This document shows, one piece after another, positions 1 through 12,900 of a DNA stretch of 64,000 nucleotides (positions are counted from its first letter, which is position 1; each line of letters opens with the position of its first letter). The notes beneath the pieces are model-generated. The model did not search any database. It had not been told where the DNA came from and saw only the letters and a program-made list of their open reading frames with translations. The position numbers and the translations under genes are program-made. Origin of the DNA: Neocallimastix lanati (nom. inval.) (lineage: Eukaryota > Neocallimastigomycota > Neocallimastigomycetes > Neocallimastigales > Neocallimastigaceae). Location: NCBI GenBank assembly GCA_016946835.1, contig JACVTC010000199.1:80001-144000 (forward strand), given 5' to 3'.

Positions 1-1520
<1,520 letters not shown>

Positions 1521-4195
1521 TTTTTATAAAAGATAAAAAAAATATTCTAAATTTCAACAAATCACTAATTTATACAAGAATGTGGTTTACAAATTGTAAA
1601 AATAAAATTATGAATATATATATATATATACAACATAAATAAATAGAATCTTAATAATTAGAGTCTTATTAAATGTAAGTTTTAAATATATTCAAAAATG
1701 GTTTAAATAAGATTATTTTATTTATTTAATAATAATAAATAAGAAAAAAAATATTATGTTCATAATATATATAATTTTTAAAAACATTTATATATATTAT
1801 TAAAAGTATTATATGTATTATATATTTAATATTTTAATTCTATATTATTAATTTTATTGCAAATAATTTCAAATAAATATTTCATATTTATTAGAAATGA
1901 ATTTAACATTATAAATAACATATTATTATTATATATAACAATTTAATTAATACCTTTTATTTATTTATTTTTGTTTTAATATTTTATCATTTATTGATTT
2001 GATTTTATAATTAAAGATTTCTCTTTATTTTATTTATGTTTATACTAATTCAAAAGTTTAATAATAAAGATACAACGGTATATAAAATACTATAATTTTT
2101 TTTTATTTTTTATTTTTATTATTTAAAAAGATAATTTTTTTTTTTTTTTTAATTATTAAAATATTTAAATGAAATTTAAGTCCTTTTAAATTAAAATTTT
2201 TTATTATTATTAAATAATAATAAAATATAATTAAATAAATAAATAATAAAATATAAATAAATAAATAATAAAATATAAATAAATATATAAATAATTTAAA
2301 TATATATAAAAAATTAATTTTTATTAAATCTTTTATTTAATTATTATATAATTTATTTATTTCATTATGTATATATTTATTTAATTTTATATAAAATTTA
2401 TTTATTTATTTAATATTTATTTATTTATTATAAATATAAATATAATAGTAAATAAATTTTAATATAAATCGTAAATTTTTTATTATTAAATAAGGTTTAA
2501 GATAAATTTTTTTTAAACATGATTCCAAATAATAAAAAAAATGTAGATCTAAAATTATATATAAAAAAATATATAAAAAATATTATATAAAATATTATAT
2601 AAAATATAAAATAAATATTTATATCGAGATTTGAGAAGGAAAAAAAAAAACCATATGAATTTGAGAAATTAAAAATTTTAAATTTTATTGGTACTGAAGA
2701 TAGTCAAAAGAAAAAGCATTTGACGTTTTACAAATGAAATAGGAAAAAAAATAAAAATAAATAAATCAATATTAAAAAAAAAAAAAGGAAATAATAATAA
2801 TAATATTATATAGGATATAAAAATAATTATTATACATTTAAACTTATATCACTATTTTACAATATTTATATATAAATTTTAAATACTCTTTGTATTATAT
2901 AATCTTTATATGGAAAATTTAAATATTATTCATTTTTCATTTCCTTTTCAAAGATTAATAAATTCAATAGGAATGATTAAAAAAAAAAAAATAGTATGAT
3001 TATATATACATATATATAACATATATATAACATTTTATTGTTATTTTAAAAGATAATAAATTTTAAGGATTATATATTATTAAAATATTAAAATTGATCA
3101 TAATAATTATTTTATATAACAGTAACAATAATATTTTCTAAAATTAAGGGAAAAAAAATCATAAGTTTTTCTTTTCCATTAATACTATTAAAAAAAAAAA
3201 GGAGCTTTTTTTTAACCATTTATTTCATATTTAAATTAATTTGATAGATAGATTCTTTATTATATATATAATAAAATTGTATATTTATTAGTATTAAATA
3301 TTTAAAATATTATTTGTTTTATTCTATATATTTTATTTTTCCATTTACTATATTGAAAAATAAAAACTGTTTCAAAAGTCTCTTTATTAACTATTTTAAA
3401 AATATAAAATAATATAAAAAAAAGGAATAAAAAAAGTAATACAGTATATTAAGAAAGAATAATAAAAATAATAATAATAATAATAAAATAATAGTAATAC
3501 AGAACAATAAAAAAAAAATAAAAAATAAAAAATAAACTTCAACCTGATTTTTATTTGGTTGAAGTTTATTCATATATAAAATAAAAAATAAAAAATAATT
3601 ATAATTAAAAGAAATAAAATTAGATTAGATAAAAGTCTATAATATATAATAAATATGATTGTAATTATTAATATTTAATCTATTATGGAACATGGAAAAT
3701 TTTTAAATTATAATTATCAAAAAAAAAAAAATTAAAAAATTAAAAAATTTAAAAAGTTTAAAAACTTAAAATTAAAATTTTATTTATTTATTGATTATAA
3801 ATGTATCAATAATATATTATTATATTACATTATATTACATTATATTAAAATATATTACATATTTTTACTTTTACTTTTAATATTTATATTGAATACATGT
3901 GATAACATCACGTGTAATTATAGACTAGTGTCAATTTACCATATAAAGAAAAATCTTTTTTTGAAATAAATAAATCAAAGAATATATAATAATAGAATAA
4001 ATAAATTAAAGTATAAATAAATGAATAAAATAATAAAATTTTAATTATTAAGATATTAACTTTGAGGGGAAAATTTTCTACCATGAAATTTATTTATTTA
4101 TAATATATTTATATACTTATTTATCTTTTTTTTATAATTTATCTATTTTATATTTATTTATTCATACATTTATATAAATAATAATAAAATGCATA
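1521..4195. other. A+T-rich intergenic DNA upstream of the RUN gene
   Basis: Contains the 5' flank of the RUN gene and no supportable gene. A short open stretch (about 2630-2736, plus, ending LTFYK-stop) has a less repetitive, coding-like composition but no start codon and no family I recognise. The region also has an E-box-like near-palindrome ACATGTGAT-aac-ATCACGTGT near 3893-3914 and many homopolymer runs. Confidence 0.5.
3531..3570. repeat. Perfect 14-bp inverted repeat (hairpin)
   Basis: AATAAACTTCAACC (3531-3544) is followed, after a 12-nt loop, by its exact reverse complement GGTTGAAGTTTATT (3557-3570). It stands alone in the intergenic DNA. Confidence 0.9.
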
Positions 4196-4207
4196 AATTT
4201 ATAGTAT

Positions 4208-4362
4208 TCAATTATTTATTTATTATTTATTATTTATTTATTATTTATTATTTATTATTTATTATTTATTATTTATTATTTATTATTTATTATTTATTAT
4301 TTATTATTTATTATTTATTATTTATTATTTATTATTTATTATTTATTATTTATTATTTATAA
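4208..4362. repeat. TTATTTA heptamer satellite, block 1
   Basis: Head-to-tail copies of the 7-mer TTATTTA on the plus strand, about 20 units, nearly perfect. It is the same unit as the arrays at 35.6-38.1 kb and, inverted, at 46.7-47.7 kb. Confidence 0.92.
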
Positions 4363-4582
4363 TTGTTAACTGATGGGAATTTATGGTTTATAATTATATC
4401 AACTTTATTATTATTAAGATAGATGTATTGAGCACTTAAGGCACAATGTCCTTCAAGAACTAATGTACAATAAGTTTTCTTTACATGATATTTATAGATA
4501 TAAATGTGGCTTAGATCACATGACTCATTAGTGTAATATGAAATGTAATATATAAATATATACTAATAATTCACATTAAGTT
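4363..4582. other. Non-repetitive island between two heptamer blocks
   Basis: About 200 bp of more complex sequence. It contains GTGGCTTAGAT near 4506, which is also present inside the inverted-repeat element at 8792-9332. No open frame is recognisable. It may be a fragment of the same mobile element family. Confidence 0.4.
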
Positions 4583-4738
4583 AAAATAATTTATTATTAA
4601 TTATTTATTATTTATTATTTATTATTCATATTTAATATTCATTTATTATTTATTATTTATTATTTATTATTTAATTATTCATTTATTTATTATTTATTAT
4701 TTAATTATTCATTTATTTATTATTTATAATTATTACTA
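4583..4738. repeat. TTATTTA heptamer satellite, block 2 with TTAATTATTCAT variants
   Basis: Continuation of the 7-bp satellite, interrupted by the longer variant TTAATTATTCATTTATTTA, which occurs twice. Confidence 0.85.
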
Positions 4739-4740
4739 CA

Positions 4741-5380
4741 ATAATTAATAATAATGCTTCTACCATTCGGTTATCAATCCCAACCCCATCATCCCTAGAT
4801 ATAGATGAGGCGCTAATTTAAACAACCAAGAATGTTTAAACGATGAATATTGTAACTACAAAGGATACTGTAGTAAAACCAATACTTATTGCCAAAGTGA
4901 TTGTTATAGTAAATTGGGCAAGTGTGGCAAGTAGTTCTACAGTTCTAAGAATAAGCAATGGTTGTCACAAAAAAAAAAAAATAAATAAATAAAAAATAAG
5001 TAAATAAATTAAAAAAAAAATTTGCCAAAAAACCATTATAACAACTTGTTTTGGTGAAGATAACTTCCAATGGATTTTATATCCACCAAAAGGTTACTAC
5101 CACCTAAGCATAACTCGATGTAAAAAAATAACAAGATAAAAGTCAGTGATTATTAATTTTTTTTTCTTTTTTATTTTTGGAATACAATTCTGATGGACAT
5201 ATCACCATTTATCTCCTGACGCATACTTAGGAAAGGGTGCTAGAAACAACGATTCAACCAATGCAAAATAGTGGTTATCTAAAGCCATGTAAAAAAAAAC
5301 TGATGATCAAATATGGTCCTGCTTGGGACAGAAACTTTATTCAATGTCGAAATTCAAAATAAAAGAATATACTACCCAGA
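4741..5380 (+). pseudogene. Relic of a secreted chitin-binding (hevein/CBM18-like) protein
   Basis: Between 4815 and 4935 the plus strand reads CLNDEYCNYKGYCSKTNTYC followed by QSDCYSKLGKCGK-stop. The spacing of six cysteines, with GYC and a Tyr before the fourth Cys, resembles a hevein-type chitin-binding module, a cell-wall-binding domain abundant in fungal secreted proteins. The usual adjacent Cys pair is not present. Upstream (from 4754, MLLPFGYQSQ...) and downstream (about 5050-5140, CFGEDNFQWILYPPKGYY...) are further open patches in different frames, separated by stops and A-runs, so the locus is broken. The downstream patch with its Cys/Trp spacing could be another carbohydrate-binding unit, but I cannot assign it. 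No intact start or signal peptide is visible. Confidence 0.42.
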
Positions 5381-6254
5381 ATTAAAGAAAATAATTATAA
5401 AATTTTTATATTATTTTTATATTATTAAAAATTAATTATTTATTATAAAAAATATATATATATAATTATTTTAATAAATATTATTTTATAAATTATAATA
5501 ATGAATACTATATTATTTTATAATTGTTATAAATTTTATAATAGAATTTAATTAATTTTTTTTAAAAATAAATATTTATTAATATTATTTAATTAATTTG
5601 AATATGATAGTATAAATTTTTATACTAATTATTGTTTAAATAAAATTAAATATTCTAATATATTAAAATAATTAATATTAATAAAAATTTATTATTAAAT
5701 TTTAACAAAAATTATTATTTTAATTTAGAATATTTAATTTTATTTGGAGTAAATTATAATAAAATATTTTAATTAATTCATTATAAAACAATTTAATTAG
5801 TTTTAATAATAAATATTAATAAAAAATATATATATGATTAATAGTTTGAAGTATATAATGTTAATATTATTAATGTTTTGAGTAAAGTAATAATTAAATT
5901 TTTTAATAAAATAAAGGTTATTAATTCATTCTTTACCATTTTTGGTAGATTCAGGTTTCAATACGTAAAAAAAAAATAAATATAAAAGTAGAGATAAGCT
6001 TGACCTGCTTAATTGTATTTAATTTTATTGTTTAAATTTTATTTTAATTTTTTTTATATTGCTTTGTTTTTATTTTTTTTAATTATTAATTACAATTAAT
6101 AATTAATAATAAAAAATAAAAAAGACTAAATCCAAATCTCGTCACCTATTTTTTTTTCCTTTAATTTAATTTTTAAAGGAAAATTTAATCTAAGAACCCA
6201 TAAAGCAGATGGTAATATTTCATCCTAATCCTTATTCTTTGAACCCAACAATCT
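5381..6254. other. A+T-rich spacer
   Basis: Nothing recognisable beyond A/T runs and one slightly richer patch (5930-6010) containing ACCATTTTTGGT. Probably decayed transposon flank. Confidence 0.4.
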
Positions 6255-6530
6255 TAATAATAATTTTCTGATCTCTTATTATTATGATCTTCCGTAAGTC
6301 CATTACTTTCAGGATGATAGGTGAAGGTAAATTTCACATATACATCATAGAGATCTAAAATATCTTGGTCATATCCAAGGTAAACTGAACACTATTATCA
6401 GTTGTAATTTATGAACATCAATTGTTCTGCCCATTCCTTGATAGCCTTAAATTTTGCTATCCTGAGGAGTTAAAACCTTTCACTAATGCCTTATGACCTA
6501 AGACTTCTACCTCAGTTTGCATAAAGGCAT
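6255..6530 (-). pseudogene. Ty3/gypsy integrase fragment
   Basis: Read on the minus strand, one frame gives AIKEWAEQ and ITTDNSVQFTLDMTK, the region of the second catalytic Asp of a retroviral-type integrase core. A second frame gives KFTFTYHPESNGLTEDHN, matching the YHPxSNGxxE(R)xN block that follows it in Ty3/gypsy integrases. In-frame stops and a frameshift between the two blocks show it is dead. No reverse transcriptase, gag or LTR could be tied to it. Confidence 0.65.
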
Positions 6531-6556
6531 ATTTTTTCAATATTAATTTTTAATTT

Positions 6557-6760
6557 GTGTTGGCGAAATACGTAATATTGACAAGATACTATCCTAACTG
6601 TGTGGTTAGTATGTATACTCATGGGTTAGATTATGATGTTCTAACTTCAAAGGTTAAGTTAGGAACTGGAGAAAGCACTCCAAGAAAAAGTGTATTCAAA
6701 AAATTCTTAGCAATAATATGCATGCCAGAGCGCCATTCACTCTTACTCAATGGTAATTAA
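6557..6760 (+). CDS. Unassigned 67-codon open frame of coding-like composition
   Basis: MLAKYVILTRYYPNCVVSMY... to a TAA at 6758. The composition is less A+T-biased than the neighbourhood and the residue mix is not low complexity. It abuts, on the opposite strand, the dead gypsy integrase fragment, so it is more likely part of that decayed element or an accidental frame than a gene. No motif recognised. Confidence 0.15.
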   Translation: MLAKYVILTRYYPNCVVSMYTHGLDYDVLTSKVKLGTGESTPRKSVFKKFLAIICMPERHSLLLNGN

Positions 6761-7203
6761 CAATATTAGTTTTTATACAAACTCAAAAATCGTAATATTT
6801 AGATTAACAATATTGAAAACAATATATAAATAAAAATAGAAAGCTCGAATAATTGAAAAATAAATAATTGAATATTAAAAAAAGTAAGAAAATTTCAATT
6901 TTAATTTCAATTTTATTAAATTTAAATATTTACAACTTTATTTAAAAATTTCAAATCCATTTTAAACATCGAACATATCTTATAATTATTTTATTGTTAA
7001 ATTATATATTTTTTTGAAATTCATTTAATTTTTAAATTCGAAATGTGAAAAATCAATTGAACAATTCAAATTTTTCGAATTTAGTCTTATTACATTTCCT
7101 TAAAATTTGTCGAATTTTCATTTTTTTTTATTCTTTTTGAAAAGTATTATTAAATACTTTTTTCAATAAAAGGTGTGAATTGAATGATAAATATATAAAA
7201 ATA

Positions 7204-7251
<48 letters not shown>

Positions 7252-8790
7252 AATTTATTATTTCTTAATTATGAATTTCACCTTGAATTTTATATTTGCT
7301 TTCTTTTATATCTCTATACTAATTAAATTATTTACTAAAAAAATGAAGCAAAAAATGTCAAAAAATTGATAAAGAACGCCGTGAAAGACACTTTGTTCCT
7401 TTCGTTTCTATCAAGTTTAGTTTTAAATAAAGCAAAATCTGTTAAGAAATAAACAGATATATTTAAAATTTATATTTAAAAAAATTAAAAAAAAAAATAA
7501 TACATTAATTTATATATATATATTAAATTGAATTGAAATTCATATCCGAGTTAATAGTATAGCTTTTTTATTTTTTTCTTTTTTGAGACTTATTTATTCT
7601 TTTTCTCCACATATATCTATTAAGCTTTTAAGTAACCAATTTTGAAACAAAATAATATTAATAATTGAATTTCTGTTAAATTCTGTCGATTTATTAAGTA
7701 TAAAATCGTTATAGAGATAAAGAAAAATGATTTAATTTTATTACACATTAATGAAAAAGAAAAAAAGTATACATTCAATCATTATGAATGTATTTTTAAT
7801 AATTTTTATTTTATAATAGAATTAAATATATTTAGTAAATTTTAAAAAAGACAAAAGTGAAAGAAAATAATGAAATAATTATTATAAAATTATTAATATC
7901 ATCATCAATAAATCATATTTATTCTTAAATTAATTATTATGATAAGAAATTTCATCCTGAAGGTTAGTTAATATCAGAAATATTAAGTAAATATTAAATA
8001 GTTTAAAAGTCATTGAAAATAATTATTAATAAATATTAATAATTAGTAATATATTAATTATCTTTAATTAAATCTCTCCAAATATTGTAATCTTAAGGAG
8101 TAATAAATAATTCATACAAAAAAAAAAAAGTATTTATATTAATATTAAAATAAAATGTAAATATTAAATAATTATTATTAATATATCAATAAATAATAAC
8201 GAATAATAATTATTAAAAAATAATGTATGTTAATAAAAGAAAAGAAAAAAAATAAATATTAAATCCTAATTAAAGTACATAAATCTTCAAATAATAAATA
8301 TTAATAAAATATCTGTTTATATTATATAATAAAATAAATAAAAAAAGTTAGAGTAACAATAATTATGTTTTACATTAATTCATTATAATATATATAAATA
8401 TAAATATATTATTGTTATATTTATTAAATTTATTATTTTTATTATAAATATTCTTTTTATTCTTCTTTTCGTTATTATTTTACTATTATAATCATTAATA
8501 AAAAGTTCAAAAGTATTAAGTTATGAATCATATATAAGTGTTAAAAATAGAAAATAATTATTAATAATAAACAATAAATATTTTTATTTATGAGTAAAAA
8601 TTGATAGTTAAAAATAAATAACAATTAATAATTATTAATTATTAATAATTATTATTACTTCCATTTAAAAAAAAAAAAAAAACATATATTTTTTCTATTC
8701 ATTAAGTAATAATAATTATTATTAAAGCTCTATTTTATAATATTTTTTATTATGGTTAGGGAATATTATAAATAAATATAAAAAAAAAGA
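6761..8790. other. A+T-rich intergenic DNA with AAATTTC-rich patch and poly-A run
   Basis: Bases 6890-7100 are dense in AAATTTC/GAAATT words, like the patch at 13330-13930. A run of about 39 A's lies at 7208-7246. A short hairpin, ATACATTCA...TGAATGTAT, lies near 7770-7795. No gene seen. Confidence 0.5.
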
Positions 8791-8791
8791 G

Positions 8792-9332
8792 TGTGTTGCA
8801 TTTCGTATCATGGCTCTATATAATGTGGCGTACTTTAACCGTTCATGTAAGAGTGGCTTAGATTATATTTAATAAATAAATAATAATAATTAAATTTGTA
8901 ATAAATAATAAGGTAATAAAATAATATTTAATAATACTTAATTTTAAAGACATAGTTGAGTATTTTTGTTATAATAATAAAAAAATAATATTTAATATAA
9001 TTTACTATTTATTTATTTCTTTTTATTAATTTTATTTATTTATATTTATTTATTTCAATTTTTTATTAACCATTATAACCAATGTGTTTATGAGATAATT
9101 TTTTATTGTTAACAATTATAAACAATGTGTTAATGATATAAATTTTTATTGTTTAAAAAAAAATAAACCATTATATTTATTTCTAATTTTATTTATTTAT
9201 TTATTTATTTACAAATATCCATAAAAATAAAAATGTGGGCGTTAAATTACGAATTAAAATTTAATTTATAAGCCACGTTCCAAAATGAAGCATTCAGAAA
9301 TTCAGAAATGCAACGTTACGAAACGCAACACA
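8792..9332. mobile_element. Putative MITE / small non-autonomous DNA transposon with terminal inverted repeats
   Basis: The left end TGTGTTGCATTTCGTA (8792-8807) matches the reverse complement of the right end, TGTGTTGCGTTTCGTA, ending at 9332. The similarity extends inward: GAGTGGCTTAGATTATATTTAAT on the left against GAACGTGGCTTATAAATTAA on the right, so the arms are about 80 bp and imperfect. The interior (about 380 bp) has no coding capacity. I could not identify a convincing target-site duplication. Confidence 0.55.
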
Positions 9333-9575
9333 TTCAAAATATAAATTTATGATATAAATGAATATGTAAATATGGAACAAATAAATCATTAAATAAATAA
9401 AATAGATAAAAAAATAATATATAAATAATTTTATAATTAATATAAATAAATAAATAAGAAATAAATAAATAATGTCAATTAAATAATAGTCAAAATTATA
9501 AATTTAATAACAATAAATTATATCAAATAAATATTATATATTAAATAATTATTATTATATAATAAATTTATTATT

Positions 9576-9606
<31 letters not shown>

Positions 9607-10509
9607 GTCTAATACTACTTTAATAAATTACTTATAATAAGTTCTATTTAATTATTTCAGAGTATATTTTTATACCATAATAGTATTGTTATATATAATA
9701 GATAATAAATAATAATGATTATATTTAACAATAAATATTGAATATATTTTTTGTAATATTATATTCAATAATTTAAAACTTTAATTAATCAACAAGTAAT
9801 AAATAAAAATGTAAATTATAAACAATAAATATTTAATATTAAATATTAAATGTTCGATATATTAAATATTAATATATATTTATATAATTATATATCAGAT
9901 TATTAATTATAAATATTTAATATTATTTGTGAAATAAATACTTATTTTTAAATATTTATTTTACTAAAAATAGTCATTTAATGACACCATAAAAATTAAT
10001 TTTCAACATCAGCTGTTATATATATATTTTTTTTTTTATTTATTTACTTTTAATTATTCATTATATATATAATATTATTTAAGTAGTGAAATATATTCTT
10101 AAAATAATTAAACATATCTAAAAAGTAATTTTTTAAAAAGTATTCATTAAATAATAAAAATCAAAAAATAGTAAAAATGATATTTATTTTATATAATATT
10201 TTAAGTTATTATCGATTAATTTTATTATAATTATTATTATTATTTTTTGTTATTATTTATTGTAATTTGTTTGGGTTTTTGCTTTTAATAATTCATTTAT
10301 TTGTATTTATTACTACTACTCTGGATTATTTATTGTTCATTTATTTAATATTTTTACAATAATCATTATTTATTATATATTACTTATTCTTATTTTAATA
10401 TTTTGTTAATTATTTATTAATCCATCGTATATTTCTTTTTTTATGATCTAAATTTAATAAACCTGACAGATTAGGAGTCTCAGTTGACTCGTCATTTATT
10501 ATTAAATGT
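9333..10509. other. A+T-rich spacer before the copia remnant
   Basis: No gene. A T-run lies at about 9579-9606. Sequence complexity rises from about 10440, where the retroelement remnant begins. Confidence 0.5.
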
Positions 10510-12465
10510 ACTTTATTAAACTACTTCATCGCTACGAAATCATGTAAGACTTCAATAATTTAACTAAGGACCAAGGTCTCCATGGAAAATTCAACTTTAA
10601 TGACTAGAAATTCCTAATTGACAATGCCGCTAAACCTCACAGCATTAAGGAATTCATGGAAGTCGACGTCCTTGGAAAACTCAATGAAGGAGGTTTTATT
10701 TACAACCCCAATGCCAACGATGTTACCTACAGGGTAATTATTAAATATATTACCAAAATGTTACCCGCAAGTTCCTGCTGCACCTATTCGAAACAACAAT
10801 GCTGAAGTTAATCAAAACGATGACAATGACATCAATACTCAGCTAACTTTTTTTGGTAATCCTCTTAATCATATCAGATTAGTTGAGTAAGTAGAAAAGA
10901 TCGACGTTGACATGACTCCCATGATCAGTAAGAATGTTTATTTTAAGAGAAATTAGCAAACTTAATAATGGTTTCCCTATAATGAAATGACTTTAATCAA
11001 AATATAGAAATTCCAATGCTGGTATGAAATACTGGCTTAAAAGGTTAAGAAGTATTAATCCCAGAGATAAAACTCAAATCATTGGAAAGCTAGAACTCAT
11101 GAAAGAAACTTTCGATGATATGGAAGAACAACATGTGGAGATCACTGATAATAAAAATTAAAATATCTCTACAACGCATTACCGGATGATTATAAAAATA
11201 TTCATTCAAATTTATTTGAATAGTGATCCAAACCTATATATTAATAATCTCAAGGGATCTATTTCTGCAAAATCTTACCAAGAAAACTGGGAAGATAACA
11301 AATCCATTGAAAAAAGACGATCCAATGGATCCAGATTTTATCAGTAGAGGAAGAAGAACTATTAATTCCTATAAGAAAAATCAACACAACATCCATAATA
11401 ACAATAGCTCTAACTCCAAGAACAGAGGAAAGCCAATGGTAACCAATATAACAACAATAATAAAGATAATAATAACAAAGACAATAATAATAAACTATAT
11501 TTCCATATTTATAAATACAATTTCTAGTAGAGGACACTCTACTAGAAATTGTATTTATAATATGAAAGCAAAGTCAAATAATAATAATAAAGGAAGGCAA
11601 GAAAAACTTCAAGTAAAGACTACATTAAATGATTATCAAAAAAAATCTTTACATTTAGTAAGTAAAATTTCTGATCCAGAGAGTGACAGCAGTTATGACG
11701 ATAATTTTGATTTTGAAGATGCAAGGGCTCTGATAGAAAAACAAGAAGAAATAAACATTAATGACAAAACTAAATTTTCTGGATTAACTGAATATGTGAA
11801 TGATAGTTTCATTATTCAAGAAGAAATAATAATTCTTAAGAAAAAAGAGGAATTATATGAAAACAATATCAATTATTATGAAGAAGATGATAAAACTAGT
11901 GAATGGTTATATAATACAGGTGCTGAAGAACATATAACTAATGATTTTAATTTGTTAAATAATTTTATTCACTGCAAAATCAAATTAAGATGGGTCAATG
12001 GGACAATGTGTAGCTTCGAAGGATATGGTACTTACGAATGCTACATTAATGGAATATATGTACGACTAGAAAGAGTATTATATTCTAAATCTGTAACTAA
12101 AAATTTTATTAGTGGAATAGAACTAGCTAAAATAGGATATAGAGTCATTATTGACATTGATGATTACATAAATGGTAGATTTAACCTATGAGGTCCAAAT
12201 AATGTATATATAGGCACGTATTATTCTACGAATGATTATCAGTTCTTTTGTAAATACTTACAAGATTAATAAAAGCATAGAAGAAAAGGATAAAAATATT
12301 ATGACCTTAAATGAAGATGATGAAAAAAGTCTTGAAATTTAGCATAGAAGACTTGGTCATTATTGCCTAGAAAATATTAATAAATATTTTAAGTTTACAT
12401 CAAATAAAAGTTCTTAAATGCATCGAATGTAAAGTAGCTAAAATGTCAAGGAAGTATTTTTAACC
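10510..12465 (+). pseudogene. Ty1/copia remnant: gag, zinc knuckle, protease, pre-integrase
   Basis: Order of domains on the plus strand: a gag N-terminal patch (KFNFND-stop-KFLIDNAA, 10580-10640); a gag core (YWLKRLRSINPRDK... to LPDDYKNIHSNLFE, about 11033-11220); a nucleocapsid-like region whose zinc knuckle keeps only GHSTRNC (about 11530-11560); a protease with EWLYNTGAEEHIT (about 11900) in a 322-codon open frame (11223-12191); and a GAG_pre-integrase patch (RRLGHYCLENINKY, then CIECKVAKMSRKYF) ending near 12465. Functional copia proteases have D-S/T-G; here the catalytic Asp is Asn. Several stops and frameshifts, plus loss of integrase core, RT and RNase H, make it a dead fragment. It stops where an oppositely oriented copia fragment begins. 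Confidence 0.8.
11509..11560. repeat. Perfect 23-bp inverted repeat with 6-nt loop inside copia gag
   Basis: Bases 11509-11531 are the exact reverse complement of 11538-11560, separated by GGACAC, with near-continuation outward (CATAT on both sides). The right arm encodes the second half of the zinc knuckle (STRNCIYNM); the left arm lies where the first CxxC should be. Confidence 0.95.
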
Positions 12466-12886
12466 CTTTGGTTTCTAGTAATTCAGGATTATTTATTATA
12501 GTCTGAGTGGTCCTTAAATCAACCACCCATTCAATTAAAAATCATTATTATTATTAATTGGGTATTCTTTATTAGTTTCAATATTATAATTATCTTCTTC
12601 TTTCTTTTCCTTTTCAATTAATTTCTCTTTCTCACATTTTTTCCAATTGTAGAATAATTCCTTCATGTCGCATTAGTGTAAAATATGTTCTGTTGATCCA
12701 CAAAGAATGCACCTTTTTTTATAGATTTGGTTGTGCGTTAAGGTTGACTGTAATATTTTCTTCCTTCCAGGTTTCTTTTGATCTTCAATTTTTCTGTTTC
12801 TTTTTCTTTTAAAGATAATTCTATAATTTGTTTAACAACAGACATGTTCTCTTCTTTTACAACAGCATAAGTTAATCTTTCATAGA
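12462..12886 (-). pseudogene. Copia-type gag (zinc knuckle) and protease start, opposite strand
   Basis: On the minus strand from 12886: IYERLTYAVVKEENMSVVKQ, then a frameshift into CILCGSTEHILH-stop-C. This is a CX2CX4HX4C retroviral zinc knuckle with one stop inside it. It is followed by a Lys/Glu-rich spacer ending NNNNDF-stop at 12535. A further shift gives EWVVDLRTTQTIINNPELLE (about 12529-12470), aligned to the copia protease W-x-x-D-S-G-A start but with DLRT in place of DSGA. The fragment ends tail to tail against the plus-strand copia remnant at about 12462. On its other side it abuts TGTTAGGATAATAT. Confidence 0.62.
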
Positions 12887-12900
12887 TGTTAGGATAATAT
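12887..12900. other. Putative LTR edge TGTTAGGATAATAT (copy 1)
   Basis: The same 14-mer recurs at 24887, upstream of another copia remnant. TGTTAG is a common start for copia LTRs. Here it directly truncates the gag fragment. The other end of the LTR was not found. Confidence 0.35.

Noticed and set aside
5930-5960. TTTTTGGTAGATTCAGG as a retroelement primer-binding site
   Set aside because: The adjacent gypsy fragment is on the opposite strand and the word is part of a local ACCA...TGGT palindrome; no LTR end precedes it.
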